Of a DNA stretch of 42,536 bases, positions 9,116 to 20,009 are shown in pieces; the first letter of the stretch is position 1, and each line of letters starts with the position of its first letter. Location: positions 1 through 42,536 of the forward strand of contig JAGYNT010000003.1 of NCBI GenBank assembly GCA_018399615.1, given 5' to 3'. Both the position numbers and the translations under genes were made by a program. The stretch comes from Acholeplasmataceae bacterium. Its GTDB lineage: Bacteria > Bacillota_I > Bacilli_A > Acholeplasmatales > Acholeplasmataceae. The notes under the pieces are model-generated. The model had not been told where the DNA came from and did not search any database. It saw only the letters and a program-made list of their open reading frames with translations.

Positions 9116-11770
9116 TCAGGATACGGTTTCCGTGATTTCGAAATCGATGGTTCGACCGATGGGAGCGTAATGGATGTACATGATCGTGATATGATATGTA
9201 CCCGCATTGAGTGTAATCGTCGTCGTCTCGTCGTAGGACTGTATGCGACGAGGTTGCCGGCATCATCGTAGATCGACAGGAAAGAGACTGCTGCTTACGT
9301 TCAGTTCGAGATCCGTCGTGTCGTCGATCGTCAATTCGAGAACTTCGAAGTCGAGTTCATGGTCCTTGGTGAACGTGTAGGCCCGATCCGGGCGTAATCG
9401 CGTAGGGATATGTGACGTCGTCTTGCAAAACGCGTTCGTCCGTGACGTAAAACGATGTCTGCTCGCGTATGGAGAATGCAGTCGTTTAAACCGAGGCGGA
9501 TGCGATAGGTTCCGGCGTTCAAGTGATAGATCCGCTCAGGTAGAGGTGTTTGTAGGTGAAATTGTGGTCGTTTTTTTCGTCATAGAGGCCGTAAGGGCTG
9601 ATATCGTGGGCGCGATCGACCGGGACGGATGCCGGTTCCTCGAGCGTGAAGACGATCGTCTTCTCGTAACCGGGAGTGTCCGGTATGTCTCATAGTATGC
9701 GTCCGGGCTTTGATCATAGGCACTCCAGTTTTCAAGGGTTTCGAGGTCGATCTCGACGTATGTTTCGGTTTCAACGGGACTTTGTGTCGCACGCATCTTC
9801 ATCGCGGTCAGGCGTGATCCGGCACAACGAGCTCGTAGCGACCGGGGAAGATAGATTTCCCGCTGATCGACGATGGCAAACGTCGAATAGTCTTTGATCG
9901 TCATGTTCATCGTATGTTTTGATCTGGATCGTTTTTCCCATTGACGGGCAAGTCCATGAAGTCGTCAAAGAGAACCTCGAACATGTAAATCGATTCGACC
10001 TCGACATCCAATCGGTAACGGATCGGTGGTCGTCATGGGGAACGAGGAAATCGTCTGAATACTCATTGGTGATCAAAACGGGATTGTCGGGTGCGGATCC
10101 GTATTGCAAGACGTCAAGCCCATGCGAAACAGTTCGGTGTGTAGCGAAATAGAAGAGGTTTTCACCGGGTGCGACCGGGATGTATAGGATGTTTCTTCCT
10201 GGGCGTGGTTCAGGTTAAAACACCGTCGTCATCCATGACATAGAGAGAGTTCTCCCGGATAGGGACCGGAAGAGATGAGTTGGAGCATGCCTCCTTTTCG
10301 GCGTCATAGCCGAGGAAGACATAGTCGTATTCACCTTCGAGTGTCGAGATAAAGGTATCGGCCTCGACTCTGTCTGGATTGTCGATGTCGGGAAGGGTAT
10401 CGTATGTTTCTGACAGGTCGACGTACACGATGTCATAGAGGATGGTGACTCGTGTCTCGATGAGATCTCGACGGGTAGTCACCCGCCGGGATCTCGTAGA
10501 TGTTAATGCTCATTACATGCTCACGGAAGGCATAATGCTCGATGGGAGGAATTCGACGACGCCCTCTTCGTCGCAGAGTTTGACATCGAGGCCCAGAGAA
10601 TCGACCTCAAGGGCATAGGTCCCCCCTTCGAAGGATGTCACGTAGTAGTTCGCCGTTTGGTTCGTAGAGGTGGTTCGTCGTCTTTTCGGTCATATCGGTG
10701 AAATCCATGTCGAAGCGGGTTTTGCCTGGGCATTTCGACCCGGCGAGGAAAGGTCGATGGCCTCAAAATCGCGCATAGTCGTATGTCGTTTCGACGGTAG
10801 TCGTCCTCTCTCATCGGTTTCGATTTGTGTCGTCGAGCGCTGAGCGCGATTCTCGTGGATTCGATCGTGGTCAACGTGTCGTATGAGACATACGGCATGA
10901 TTTCCCGCAAACACCGGGTCATCATCGGCCAATACGGAAAGAATCCTTGAGCTGTCCCGTGATGACATATGCGCCGTCTTCATAGGCATAGGTCCAGGTG
11001 TCGTCAGTCGATCCAGGACCGAAATCCATGTCGATATCGAGGTCCCTTCAAAACGACTTCCTCGATCAGACGACTAGAAAGAAACACCGTCGTGGTTTCC
11101 GAGTTCGGTCATGTAATGGGTATCGCCTTGTTTCTCGATGACGAAGCCGATGGAACGGTCGACTTCGACGGCGTAATAGAAGGGGGTTTCACGGGCGACG
11201 ATGACGGCATGCGACCGAGGTGATGAAATCATCCTGTTCGACTTCGATCTTCATGGTTATCAAAGAAAGCTCTTCGAATCGCTGACCAGAGGGTGAGCCA
11301 TTCGATCATGTCCGCCTTGACGGCGGATTTTCTTCGACGAATGGTCACCGAGGTCGTGGTGGTATTGGTCTTGACGGTCCCCGATACGTCCGTGATGATG
11401 ACATCGACAAGGGATGACAGAACAGGGTATTCGATCTCGACGACATGGGGATCGTCTCGCCATGTTCGTCGTAACGTGGTCATGGAAGGTCGTCGTCTCA
11501 TCGAGAATCTCGCTTCTCGACTCGATCACGATAGTCGATGCGGATATTGACGGCCATGGACGGTTCTTTGAGGGTGAAGGTGATTTTGACCTGATGGTCC
11601 GAACCCGTCGACGTAATCGACGCATACGCATGGTCGAGAAACATCTCATAGTTGTCGATGTCAATTCGTAGGCGTAGTCATAGAGTAATCGGGATTTTTT
11701 CATCCTCCGGGACATCCTCACAACCCGATAAAAAAAGAAAAACAAGCATCAAAATCGTGCAAAACTTCAT
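9116..11770 (-). pseudogene. multi-repeat (PPC-like beta-sandwich) lipoprotein, many frameshifts
   Basis: N-terminus MKFCTILMLVFLFLSGCEDVPEDEK (lipobox LSGC). Downstream frame-hopping segments: KITFTLKEPSMAVNI, PFYYAVEVDRSIGFVIEKQGDTHYMTELG, YVTSFEGGTYALEVDSLGLDVKLCDEEG, TIVFTLEEPASVPVD, HLNAGTYRIRLGL, and the C-terminal SYDETTTITLNAGTYHITIMYIHYAPIGRTIDFEITETVS*. Confidence 0.75.
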
Positions 11771-12188
11771 GTCTTGGCCTCCGTGTTATTTTCTATGTTT
11801 CTCCTGTCTTTTCGGCATGACGAGCAATAACCGTAAATCGTCGGATCATGGTGCGTGATGAAAAAGTCGTGCTGCGTTACGATCGTTCTTCGATATAGTG
11901 GATGTGACAGTCGATTTCGAGCATGCGGTGGCATTTCAGGCGAGGGATCATGTAGTGGTGATGGTCCTTTTGGTTCAAATAGTAGTATGTCGTGTTGTCG
12001 AGCGTGCTCTTTGAGATCAGACCATGCGCAAAAAGGTGTCAAGCATCCGGTAGACCGTCGGCCAGTTCATGGCAGTTGGATAATCCCACATGGATCATTT
12101 CCACACTTTGGGGTTGTCTTGTCTTTTCGAGGTAGGCGAGAATGGCTTTGCGCTGTGAAGTCATTCGCATATCGGAATCACCGTCCAT
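11767..12188 (-). pseudogene. Fur-family metalloregulator, frameshifted
   Basis: MRMTSQRKAILAYLEKTRQPQSVEMIH (winged helix start), PTVYRML, HHHYMIPRLKCHRMLEIDCHIH, HDFFITHHDPTIYGYCSSCRK in different frames; stop overlaps lipoprotein ATG (ATGA). Confidence 0.75.
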
Positions 12189-12342
12189 CCATAAAACATT
12201 ATAACACATGAAACGCATACGTATCATGGTCGAATCGAAAAATCGGAGAATCGGCGATCAGATGAAACCAGCCAAAGGCAAGATGAAAAAGGCGGCAATT
12301 CCGAAGATTGGCGTGAAAACAGGGAAAACGGAGGATAATGAA

Positions 12343-12371
12343 TTGTTTTTTCGAAAAAAAGGTGATATAAT
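12343..12371 (+). promoter_or_regulatory. sigma-A-type promoter for the rimP-nusA-infB operon
   Basis: TTGTTT (12343-12348), 17-nt spacer, TATAAT (12366-12371). Confidence 0.7.
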
Positions 12372-12423
12372 AATGACCTAAACGAGTGGGATGATGTCTT
12401 CCGCTCATTTTAATGAGGTAACC

Positions 12424-12864
12424 ATGAATTTAGAACGAATCAAAGAAAAACTGAATCCCATATTGGAAGCGAACGGCTTGACGTTTCACAGCATTCGCAC
12501 GAAAAGAGAATTCGGCGAAAACATCGTGGAAATTCTGATCGAAGGTTTCCCGATCGACTCGGCGTTGCTCGAGAAAATGCACCGGGAGCTCGTGGAGAAA
12601 CTCTCCGATGACGACCTTGATCCCAGATACTTTCTGGAGTTGTCGACGGTCGGACTCGAACGACCGATCAGGAACAAAGAAGATCTGCTGATGGCGATCG
12701 AGCGATACATCTATCTGGAATCACCGAAATACCGAGGAAACGGAACGCTCAAGGCTTTCGATGGAGAGACAATCAAACTTCACATCAATGACAAAGGACG
12801 TTTCAGGACGATCGACATCAACTATCGCGATGCAAGAAAGATTCGCTTTGCCGTGAAGTTCTAG
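12424..12864 (+). CDS. rimP: ribosome maturation factor RimP
   Basis: LDPRYFLELSTVGLERPIRNKEDL (RimP signature); upstream of nusA. ATG at 12424 preferred. Confidence 0.9.
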   Translation: MNLERIKEKLNPILEANGLTFHSIRTKREFGENIVEILIEGFPIDSALLEKMHRELVEKLSDDDLDPRYFLELSTVGLERPIRNKEDLLMAIERYIYLESPKYRGNGTLKAFDGETIKLHINDKGRFRTIDINYRDARKIRFAVKF

Positions 12865-12873
12865 GAGGATATT

Positions 12874-13944
12874 ATGATTAGCAAAGAATTTTTCAAAAAT
12901 ATCGACGCCGTCGCCGAGGAACGCGACCTGTCCCGCGACCAAGTCATCGAAGCCTTCACGCAAGGCATGATCGCCGGCTGCAAGAAAGCGCATGACGTGC
13001 GCTCCTGCCGCGTCACCATTCGTGAGGACCGCAATGAGATCCTCGTCTACAAGCAGCAGCTCGTTGTCGAGGAGTACAGTATGGAAGTCGACAAGGCTCA
13101 CACGCAGATCTTGCTTGAGGACGCCAAGAAAACCAACTCGCGGATCAAGGTCGGCGAGTTGCTCGAAGAGAAAATCGATCCCAAGGAATTCGGGCACTTC
13201 GCCGTGCGCGATTTCAAGAGTCGGTTGAACGAAACGCTCGTCACGATGCAGAAAGAGAATCTCTACAATCATTTCAAGGCCTATGAAAACGAGATGTTAA
13301 CCGCGCGCGTCATCGATGTCGCCGACGATCACTATCGCCTGGAAATCGGCAAGGATCTCACGACACTTCTGCCGAAAAAGGAATCGCTGCCGAAAGACAA
13401 CTTCCATGTCGGCGATCACGTGCGGGTCTATGTCACGGACGTCGAGATGAAAACGAAGTGGCCGAAAGTCTTCGTGAGTCGGACACATTCGTCTTTGATC
13501 ATCCGCTTGCTCGAAAATCTCATTCCCGAGATCAAGGAAGGCATCATCGAAGTCATGGGGATCAGTCGTGATCCGGGTGATCGTTCGAAGATCGGCGTCA
13601 AATCCAATGATCCGAAAGTCGATCCCATCGGAGCTTGTGTCGGTGAGGGCGGATCACGGATCCGTGAGATCGTTCGGACGCTCAGCGATGAAAAGATCGA
13701 CCTGTTCCGTTGGAGCGACAATGAGCGCGAGCTCATCGCGAATGCCTTGCAGCCGGCCGACGTCGTCGCCGTGACAAGGATCAATCCGAAAGAGAAAAAC
13801 GCGCTCGCGATCGTCCCCGACGACCAGTTGTCGCTCGCGATCGGCAAGCTCGGACAAAACGTCAAACTCGCCGTTCAGGCCTGTGGCTGGAGCATCGACA
13901 TCAAGTCGGAAACGATGGCTCAAGGCGAAGGCATTCTTTATTGA
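12874..13944 (+). CDS. nusA: transcription termination/antitermination protein NusA
   Basis: S1/KH architecture; FVSRTHSSLIIRLLENLIPEIKEGIIEVMGISRDPGDRSKIGV, DPIGACVGEGGSRI, LSLAIGKLGQNVKLA. Confidence 0.96.
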   Translation: MISKEFFKNIDAVAEERDLSRDQVIEAFTQGMIAGCKKAHDVRSCRVTIREDRNEILVYKQQLVVEEYSMEVDKAHTQILLEDAKKTNSRIKVGELLEEKIDPKEFGHFAVRDFKSRLNETLVTMQKENLYNHFKAYENEMLTARVIDVADDHYRLEIGKDLTTLLPKKESLPKDNFHVGDHVRVYVTDVEMKTKWPKVFVSRTHSSLIIRLLENLIPEIKEGIIEVMGISRDPGDRSKIGVKSNDPKVDPIGACVGEGGSRIREIVRTLSDEKIDLFRWSDNERELIANALQPADVVAVTRINPKEKNALAIVPDDQLSLAIGKLGQNVKLAVQACGWSIDIKSETMAQGEGILY

Positions 13945-13964
13945 AAGGCGGTGTCCGATCAGAT

Positions 13965-14231
13965 ATGTCCAAAACGAAAAAAGTACCGTTACGGACTTGC
14001 GTCGTAACGCGGGAAGTTCTCCCGAAAAAAGAACTGATCCGAGTAACCGCGACCAAGGACGGCCATGTTTCGGTCGACCCGAGTGGCAGGGCACACGGAC
14101 GAGGCGCGTATCTCAAACTCGATGCCGATGTCATCTCGCAGGCCAGAAAGACGAAAGCGCTCGATCGGAAGCTCGAGACGACCGTTCCCGACGAGATCTA
14201 CGATCAGTTGTTGAAACTCATCGATGGATAG
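13965..14231 (+). CDS. ylxR: YlxR family RNA-binding protein
   Basis: LRTCVVTREVLPKKELIRVT...DPSGRAHGRGAYL; nusA-ylxR-ylxQ-infB context. Confidence 0.9.
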   Translation: MSKTKKVPLRTCVVTREVLPKKELIRVTATKDGHVSVDPSGRAHGRGAYLKLDADVISQARKTKALDRKLETTVPDEIYDQLLKLIDG

Positions 14232-14601
14232 GACACTCGGACTCGCCTACCGCGCAGCGAAGACCATCCTTGGAACGGAAAAGACGGTACTCGCGCTCAG
14301 AAAAGGCCATGTGAAACTCGTTATTCTGGCAACCGATGCCTCTGATAACACGAAAAAGAAAATCCATGACAAGGCCAGGACGTACGGCGCACGCGTGATC
14401 GAAGCGATTTCGACCGAACGCATGTCCCGTGCCATCGGCAAGAGAGGCATTAAGGTCATTGGCATAACGGACCAAGGTTTTAGTCGCCTATTGATGAACC
14501 ATAAAGGAAGTGAATATGATGTCGAACAGAAGATATCGACCAAAGAAAAAAACAACGAAAAAACCGGACACATCGAAAAAACCGCCGAAAAAGGTGAATG
14601 A
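14224..14601 (+). CDS. ylxQ: L7Ae-family ribosomal-like protein YlxQ, C-terminus overlaps infB
   Basis: LGLAYRAAKTILGTEKTVLALRKGHVKLVILATDASDNTKKKI...; overlaps ylxR and infB. Confidence 0.85.
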   Translation: MDRTLGLAYRAAKTILGTEKTVLALRKGHVKLVILATDASDNTKKKIHDKARTYGARVIEAISTERMSRAIGKRGIKVIGITDQGFSRLLMNHKGSEYDVEQKISTKEKNNEKTGHIEKTAEKGE

Positions 14602-16348
14602 CGGTGTGTTTACGTATCGACCGGATATGTCGGTAATCGACGTTGCTCATGGTCTCGGTATTTCCAATGCCGCAATGATCAAGAAACTGATGCAACTCGG
14701 AATGATGACGAGTGTCAACGAAGTCATCGATCGTGAAACGATCGAAATCATCGCCCTCGAAGAAGGGTTTACCGTCAAGGACGAAGTCGTCACGGATGTG
14801 ACGCGATACGATGAATTCAAGATCGAAGACGATCCGGAATCACTCGTCAAACGACCACCGATCGTCACCGTCATGGGACACGTCGATCACGGTAAGACGA
14901 CGCTGCTCGACACGATACGCAAATCCCGTGTCGTCGAAGGCGAAGCGGGCGGCATCACGCAGCATATCGGTGCCTATCAGGTCGTTCGAAACGGTGAACC
15001 GATCACCTTCATCGATACGCCGGGCCATGCCGCGTTTACGGAAATGCGCGCACGCGGTGCGAAAGTGACGGATATCGTCATTCTCGTCGTCGGGGCCGAT
15101 GACGGCGTACAACCGCAGACGATCGAAGCGATCGATCACGCCAAAGCCGCGAAAGTTCCGATCATTGTCGCGGTCAACAAGATCGACCGCGTTCAGGCCA
15201 ACCCGGAACGCGTCATGACCGATCTGTCCGAAAAAGGTCTCATCCCCGAAGAATGGGGTGGCGATACGCCTTTCGTCATGATTTCCGCGTTGAAAAACCA
15301 AGGGATCGACAAGCTTCTCGAGATGATCCAATTGATCAGCGACCTCGAGGAGTTCAAAGCGAATCCGAAGCGTCTGGCACGCGGTACGGTCATCGAAGCG
15401 AGTCTTGACAAGGGGCGCGGACCGGTAGCCACGTTGATCGTCGAAACCGGAACGCTCAGAATCGGTGATGTCATCGTCGTCGGGAACACCTACGGAAAAG
15501 TTCGGACGATGCAGGATGATCTGAAGAACCGGTTCAAGGAAGCGATTCCTTCACAGCCCATCGAGATTACCGGATTGGACGAAGTCCCGGAAGCCGGTGA
15601 CATATTCATGGCATTCGACGATGAAAAGGTTACGCGTCAGATCGCCTCGCAACGACAGAGCAGGCAACGTGAAGGCGAACTCAAGATCGTCAAGAAGCGC
15701 TCGCTGGACAATATGCTCGGCGACATCGAAAGCAGCGACAAGGAACTGACCGTCATCATCAAGGCCGATGTCCAGGGATCGATCGAAGCGATCAAGGGCT
15801 TGCTTGAAAAAATGGATATCGACGGATTCCACGTCAATGTCGTACGCGGAAGTGTGGGAAGCATCACCGAAAGTGATGTTACGCTCGCCAATGCGTCGGA
15901 TGCGATCATCATCGGATTCAACGTCCGACCGACGTCGTCGGTTCGAAAGATCGCCGATGAACAAGGCGTCGAAATCAGACTTTACAGTGTGATCTATCGC
16001 GTCGCGGAAGACATCGAATCGGCCCTCAAAGGCATGCTCGATCCGACGTTCGAAGAAATCGTCACCGGTCAGGCCGAAGTCCGTGATACGTTCAAGTTGT
16101 CCAAAGTCGGTACGATCGCGGGTTGTTATGTCACGGACGGCGTCATCAAACGAAACGCCCTCGTTCGGATCATTCGCGACGGAGTCGTCATCTACGAAGG
16201 TAAACTCGGTTCACTCAAGCGTTTCAAGGATGATGCGAAAGAGGTAAGACAAGGCTTCGAATGCGGATTATCCGTCGAGAAGTATGACGATATCAAGGTT
16301 GGTGACGTCATCGAAGCGTCACAGATGAGAGAAGTGGAGGTTGAATAA
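14516..16348 (+). CDS. infB: translation initiation factor IF-2
   Basis: [56 protein letters not shown] before ATG 14516. Confidence 0.96.
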   Translation: MMSNRRYRPKKKTTKKPDTSKKPPKKVNDGVFTYRPDMSVIDVAHGLGISNAAMIKKLMQLGMMTSVNEVIDRETIEIIALEEGFTVKDEVVTDVTRYDEFKIEDDPESLVKRPPIVTVMGHVDHGKTTLLDTIRKSRVVEGEAGGITQHIGAYQVVRNGEPITFIDTPGHAAFTEMRARGAKVTDIVILVVGADDGVQPQTIEAIDHAKAAKVPIIVAVNKIDRVQANPERVMTDLSEKGLIPEEWGGDTPFVMISALKNQGIDKLLEMIQLISDLEEFKANPKRLARGTVIEASLDKGRGPVATLIVETGTLRIGDVIVVGNTYGKVRTMQDDLKNRFKEAIPSQPIEITGLDEVPEAGDIFMAFDDEKVTRQIASQRQSRQREGELKIVKKRSLDNMLGDIESSDKELTVIIKADVQGSIEAIKGLLEKMDIDGFHVNVVRGSVGSITESDVTLANASDAIIIGFNVRPTSSVRKIADEQGVEIRLYSVIYRVAEDIESALKGMLDPTFEEIVTGQAEVRDTFKLSKVGTIAGCYVTDGVIKRNALVRIIRDGVVIYEGKLGSLKRFKDDAKEVRQGFECGLSVEKYDDIKVGDVIEASQMREVEVE

Positions 16349-16351
16349 ACC

Positions 16352-16693
16352 ATGTCCATTACCATTGAAAGACTCGCGAGTCTGATTCAGCGGGAACTCG
16401 CACCCATCGTCAACCGGGAAACGAAAGACAAGAGTTTCGGTTACATCAATCTGACCGAAGTCAAGGTGACGAAGGATTTGTCGTATGCGACCGTATATTA
16501 TACCGTTTTATCGGATGAGGAGGACGTCTTGAAGCGCGCGCAAGCGAGTCTCGATCAGAGCAAGGCGACGATTCGCATGGAACTGGCCAAGAAGATCAAA
16601 AACGTTCGGAAAATACCCGATCTCCTTTTCAAGTACGATGAAGCGCTTGCCTACGGCAACCGCATCGACAAGATTCTCAAGACAATAAAGTAA
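16352..16693 (+). CDS. rbfA: ribosome-binding factor A
   Basis: LIQRELAPIVNRE...YINLTEVKVTKDLSYATVYYTVL...RKIPDLLFKYDEAL; follows infB. Confidence 0.92.
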   Translation: MSITIERLASLIQRELAPIVNRETKDKSFGYINLTEVKVTKDLSYATVYYTVLSDEEDVLKRAQASLDQSKATIRMELAKKIKNVRKIPDLLFKYDEALAYGNRIDKILKTIK

Positions 16694-16710
16694 CTTCGGT
16701 TACTTTTTTT
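16687..16710 (+). terminator. intrinsic terminator after rbfA
   Basis: AAGTAAC-TTCG-GTTACTTTTTTT. Confidence 0.9.
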
Positions 16711-16746
16711 CTTGTCAAAAATGTTATACTGGATGTGGGTGAGACT

Positions 16747-19059
16747 ATGTTTGCAAGCGTCGTAATCGACATCGCGCATCGTGATCTGGATACGTACTAC
16801 GACTATCTCGTTCCGAAGGACATGGAGGGTTTTTTGACGCGCGGGATGCGCGTCATCGTACCGTTCGGCCGACAGGAAAGGCTCGGTTACGTGATCGCGA
16901 TCAAAGAAGCGAGTGAGAACGCCACGAAAGAGATTTTGTCTTCTTTGGATGTCGTTCCTTCGATCGATGATGAGATGTTCGAAATCGTTGAAAGCATACT
17001 CGAAGAGACCCCCGTTTCCTATGGAGCCGCTTTGATGACGGTGATGCCACCCGAGCTCAAGATGAGTTATGAGAAGCGCGCCAGGCTTCTCGATCATGAA
17101 AACATCGACCAGGATCTTTATGCCATGTTCGACCAGAAGGGCTTGTGGAAGCTGAGTAAAAAGGACAGCATGTATGGAAACAGACTCAGACGACTTCGAC
17201 AGAAGGGAGTCGTTCGAATCGAGACGGTACTGAAAGAGAGAGCGACGAAAAAACTCGAAACGTACTATCGCCTCGAGAGCGACCATCACTACGGCAGGAT
17301 CGAACGCTATCAGTCGATTCTCAATCTGTTTGAAAACAAGGGGATGGTAGCACGCAAGGATCTCCTCGATGCCGGGATCTCGAAGAGCAGCCTTCTGACC
17401 CTCGTGAAGCACGAGGTTTTGAGTGAACACAAAAAGGAAGTCATCCGGGAGATCGAGCACGCTTTTGAAGAGGACCGGAAAAAGCTCATACTTACGCGCG
17501 AACAGGAAATCGCCTTAAGAAAAATCGAGGATTCCCTTTTTACTCCGAAGACGCTGCTTCTCAAAGGCATAACCGGTTCCGGAAAGACGGAAGTCTATGT
17601 CGAAGCGATTGAAAGCGTGGTGAAAAAAGGTGGTCGCGCACTCGTGCTCGTCCCCGAAATCGCGTTGATCGGTCCGATGGCGAGACGTCTCATGAGTCGA
17701 TTCGAACGGGTGGCGATCTACCACAGCGGTCTTTCGAGTGGGGAGCGATACGATCAGTACCGGATCATCGCCGAACACCAGGCCGATGTCATCCTCGGGA
17801 CGCGCAGTGCCGTATTCCTGCCGATCGATGACTTGGGTCTGATCGTCATCGACGAGGAACACGATGAGAGTTACGTGCAGACCGAAGGCGTCCACTATGA
17901 CGCCCGAAAGGTTGCCGCGCAACGCTCGACATACCATGAGGCGCCACTTCTCTTCGGGAGTGCGACGCCAAGAATCGAGACCATGTATGCGGCCGAAAAG
18001 GGAGAAACGCTCGAACTGACGTTGAACGAACGCCCCTCGGGGATGCGTCTTCCCAAAATTACGCTTGTCGACATGAAGGAAGAAATGAAACGGAATAACG
18101 CCTCGATTTTCTCGAAGGCCTTGATCGAAGCGATCAAAAAACGAATCGCGAAGGGCGAACAGACGATTCTTCTCTTCAACAGAAAGGGTTATGCGCCCTA
18201 TGTGCTCTGTCGCCAATGCGGGCACGTCCCCGAATGTCCGCACTGCCAGGTCTCGTTGACCTATTATCGCGACAAAGGCGTACTCAAATGCCGGTATTGC
18301 GGACATGAGGAAGACTTCAGCCCGACCTGTCCCATCTGTCAGAGCGAAGCGGTACGCGAGGTCGGTTATGGGATCGAATACGTGGAAGAGGCGCTCAAGA
18401 AGGCGATCGATGCTCGGGTCATACGCATGGACGCGCATGTCACCCGGACCAAGGGGAGTCATGAACGGATCTGGCAATCCTTTGAAAACCGCGAAGCCGA
18501 TATTCTCCTCGGCACGCAAATGGTTTCCTTGGGACTCGATTTTCCCAGAGTCACGCTCGTCGGCATTCTCATGGCGGACATGTCTTTGAAAGTCCCCTCG
18601 TTTCGAGCGAGCGAGCGCGCCTACATGCTTTTCGCCCAGATGACGGGTCGCTCGGGGAGGATGTATCCCGGTGAAGCGATCATCCAAGGCTATGATCTCG
18701 AACACTATGCGGTCAAAAGCCTGTTCAAGGATTATGATGCGTTCTATGAGAAAGCGCTCTACGAAAGGAAACTGGCCGAATATCCCCCTTTCAGGAACAT
18801 CGCCCATATTCTTTTTGAAGGGACGTCCTATCTGAAGACGTATCAGGAAGCCTTTCTGTTCAAAAAGACGTTTCGAAGCGATGAAACCGATATTCTGGGA
18901 CCCGCTCCGGCACCGATCAGGAAGATTCGCGATCGCTATCGGTTCACGCTCTCGTTGAAATATGACGTGTTGGATAAAAGGAAACTCTTTCTGATGATCA
19001 AAGAACGACGAAACAAGGATCTGAACATCCGCTATGAACCGTATTTTGATATCGTGTAG
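16747..19059 (+). CDS. priA: primosomal replication protein N' helicase PriA
   Basis: LLKGITGSGKTEVY, VLVPEIALIGPM, VIDEEHDESYVQ, zinc-binding CRQCGHVPECPHCQ...CRYCG...CPICQ. Confidence 0.95.
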   Translation: MFASVVIDIAHRDLDTYYDYLVPKDMEGFLTRGMRVIVPFGRQERLGYVIAIKEASENATKEILSSLDVVPSIDDEMFEIVESILEETPVSYGAALMTVMPPELKMSYEKRARLLDHENIDQDLYAMFDQKGLWKLSKKDSMYGNRLRRLRQKGVVRIETVLKERATKKLETYYRLESDHHYGRIERYQSILNLFENKGMVARKDLLDAGISKSSLLTLVKHEVLSEHKKEVIREIEHAFEEDRKKLILTREQEIALRKIEDSLFTPKTLLLKGITGSGKTEVYVEAIESVVKKGGRALVLVPEIALIGPMARRLMSRFERVAIYHSGLSSGERYDQYRIIAEHQADVILGTRSAVFLPIDDLGLIVIDEEHDESYVQTEGVHYDARKVAAQRSTYHEAPLLFGSATPRIETMYAAEKGETLELTLNERPSGMRLPKITLVDMKEEMKRNNASIFSKALIEAIKKRIAKGEQTILLFNRKGYAPYVLCRQCGHVPECPHCQVSLTYYRDKGVLKCRYCGHEEDFSPTCPICQSEAVREVGYGIEYVEEALKKAIDARVIRMDAHVTRTKGSHERIWQSFENREADILLGTQMVSLGLDFPRVTLVGILMADMSLKVPSFRASERAYMLFAQMTGRSGRMYPGEAIIQGYDLEHYAVKSLFKDYDAFYEKALYERKLAEYPPFRNIAHILFEGTSYLKTYQEAFLFKKTFRSDETDILGPAPAPIRKIRDRYRFTLSLKYDVLDKRKLFLMIKERRNKDLNIRYEPYFDIV

Positions 19060-19067
19060 GTGATGAT

Positions 19068-20009
19068 ATGTTGAAAATCGTATTTATGGGAACACCGGGT
19101 TTCGCCGAAGTCGTGTTGAAAGGTCTCATCGATTACGGTCATGAGGTCGTACTCGTCGTCACACAACCGGACAAGCCCGTCGGTCGAAAGAAAGTGCTTA
19201 CGCCATCACCGGTCAAAAGGCTCGCGTCTGTCAAGGGAATCGAAGTCCATCAGCCCAAACGTCTTTCCAAGGACTATGACCGGGTGCTCGAGTCGAATCC
19301 CGATCTGATCGTGACCGCCGCCTATGGCCAGATGTTGCCGAAAGCGTTGCTCGATCGGGTGACCGCTTTGAACGTACACGGCTCTTTGTTGCCGGAATAT
19401 CGGGGTGGAGCTCCGATCCAGTATGCGCTCTTCGACGGGCGGAAAGAAACCGGTGTGACGATCATGTACATGGCATATGCCATGGACCAGGGCGATATCA
19501 TCCGACAGGCTACGCTTCCGATCAAGGATGACGACGACTATGAAACGCTTTCGAATCGTCTCAGTCATCTGGGGACAGAACTCCTCTTGGACGTCTTGAG
19601 AGACTTTGAATCCAAAACGCTCGAGCGAAGGCCACAGGACCACGAACGGGCAACCTACGCCTTGACGATCAAGTTTCAGGACGAGTTCTTGCACTTCGGG
19701 GATACGACCAGACGTATTTTGAACCGAGTCCGCGGGCTTTCTCCCACGCCAGGTGCCCATACGTATGTCAACGGTGTTTTAGTCAAGGTCTACGGAATGA
19801 AAAAGAGCGATTACCGGACGCATGATGAACGACCGGGTACGATTCTTTCTCTTGACAGAAGACTGGTCGTCAAGACGCGTGACGGAGCCGTGGAAGTGAC
19901 GATGATCCAGATTCCGGGCAAGAAGAAAATGGATATCAAGAGTTTTTTGAACGGACAGAACCTGATGCGTCCGGGTGACGTATTCGAAAGAAAGGAAGGC
20001 ATGTCATGA
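19068..20009 (+). CDS. fmt: methionyl-tRNA formyltransferase
   Basis: KIVFMGTPGFAEVVLKGL, NVHGSLLPEYRGGAPIQYAL. Confidence 0.95.
   Translation: MLKIVFMGTPGFAEVVLKGLIDYGHEVVLVVTQPDKPVGRKKVLTPSPVKRLASVKGIEVHQPKRLSKDYDRVLESNPDLIVTAAYGQMLPKALLDRVTALNVHGSLLPEYRGGAPIQYALFDGRKETGVTIMYMAYAMDQGDIIRQATLPIKDDDDYETLSNRLSHLGTELLLDVLRDFESKTLERRPQDHERATYALTIKFQDEFLHFGDTTRRILNRVRGLSPTPGAHTYVNGVLVKVYGMKKSDYRTHDERPGTILSLDRRLVVKTRDGAVEVTMIQIPGKKKMDIKSFLNGQNLMRPGDVFERKEGMS

Noticed and set aside
9116-12227. CRISPR array or mobile-element remnant as explanation for the ORF-poor block
   Set aside because: No regularly spaced identical repeats, terminal inverted repeats or transposase motifs; the block is explained by a frame-broken lipoprotein and Fur gene.
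12374-12423. rimP leader hairpin (GAGTGG...CCGCTC) as a structured RNA element
   Set aside because: Short stem with a G-U pair and no recognisable conserved motif; insufficient support.
17515-18807. 430-aa minus-strand ORF opposite priA
   Set aside because: Antisense shadow of PriA including its zinc-binding region; no independent start or domain evidence.
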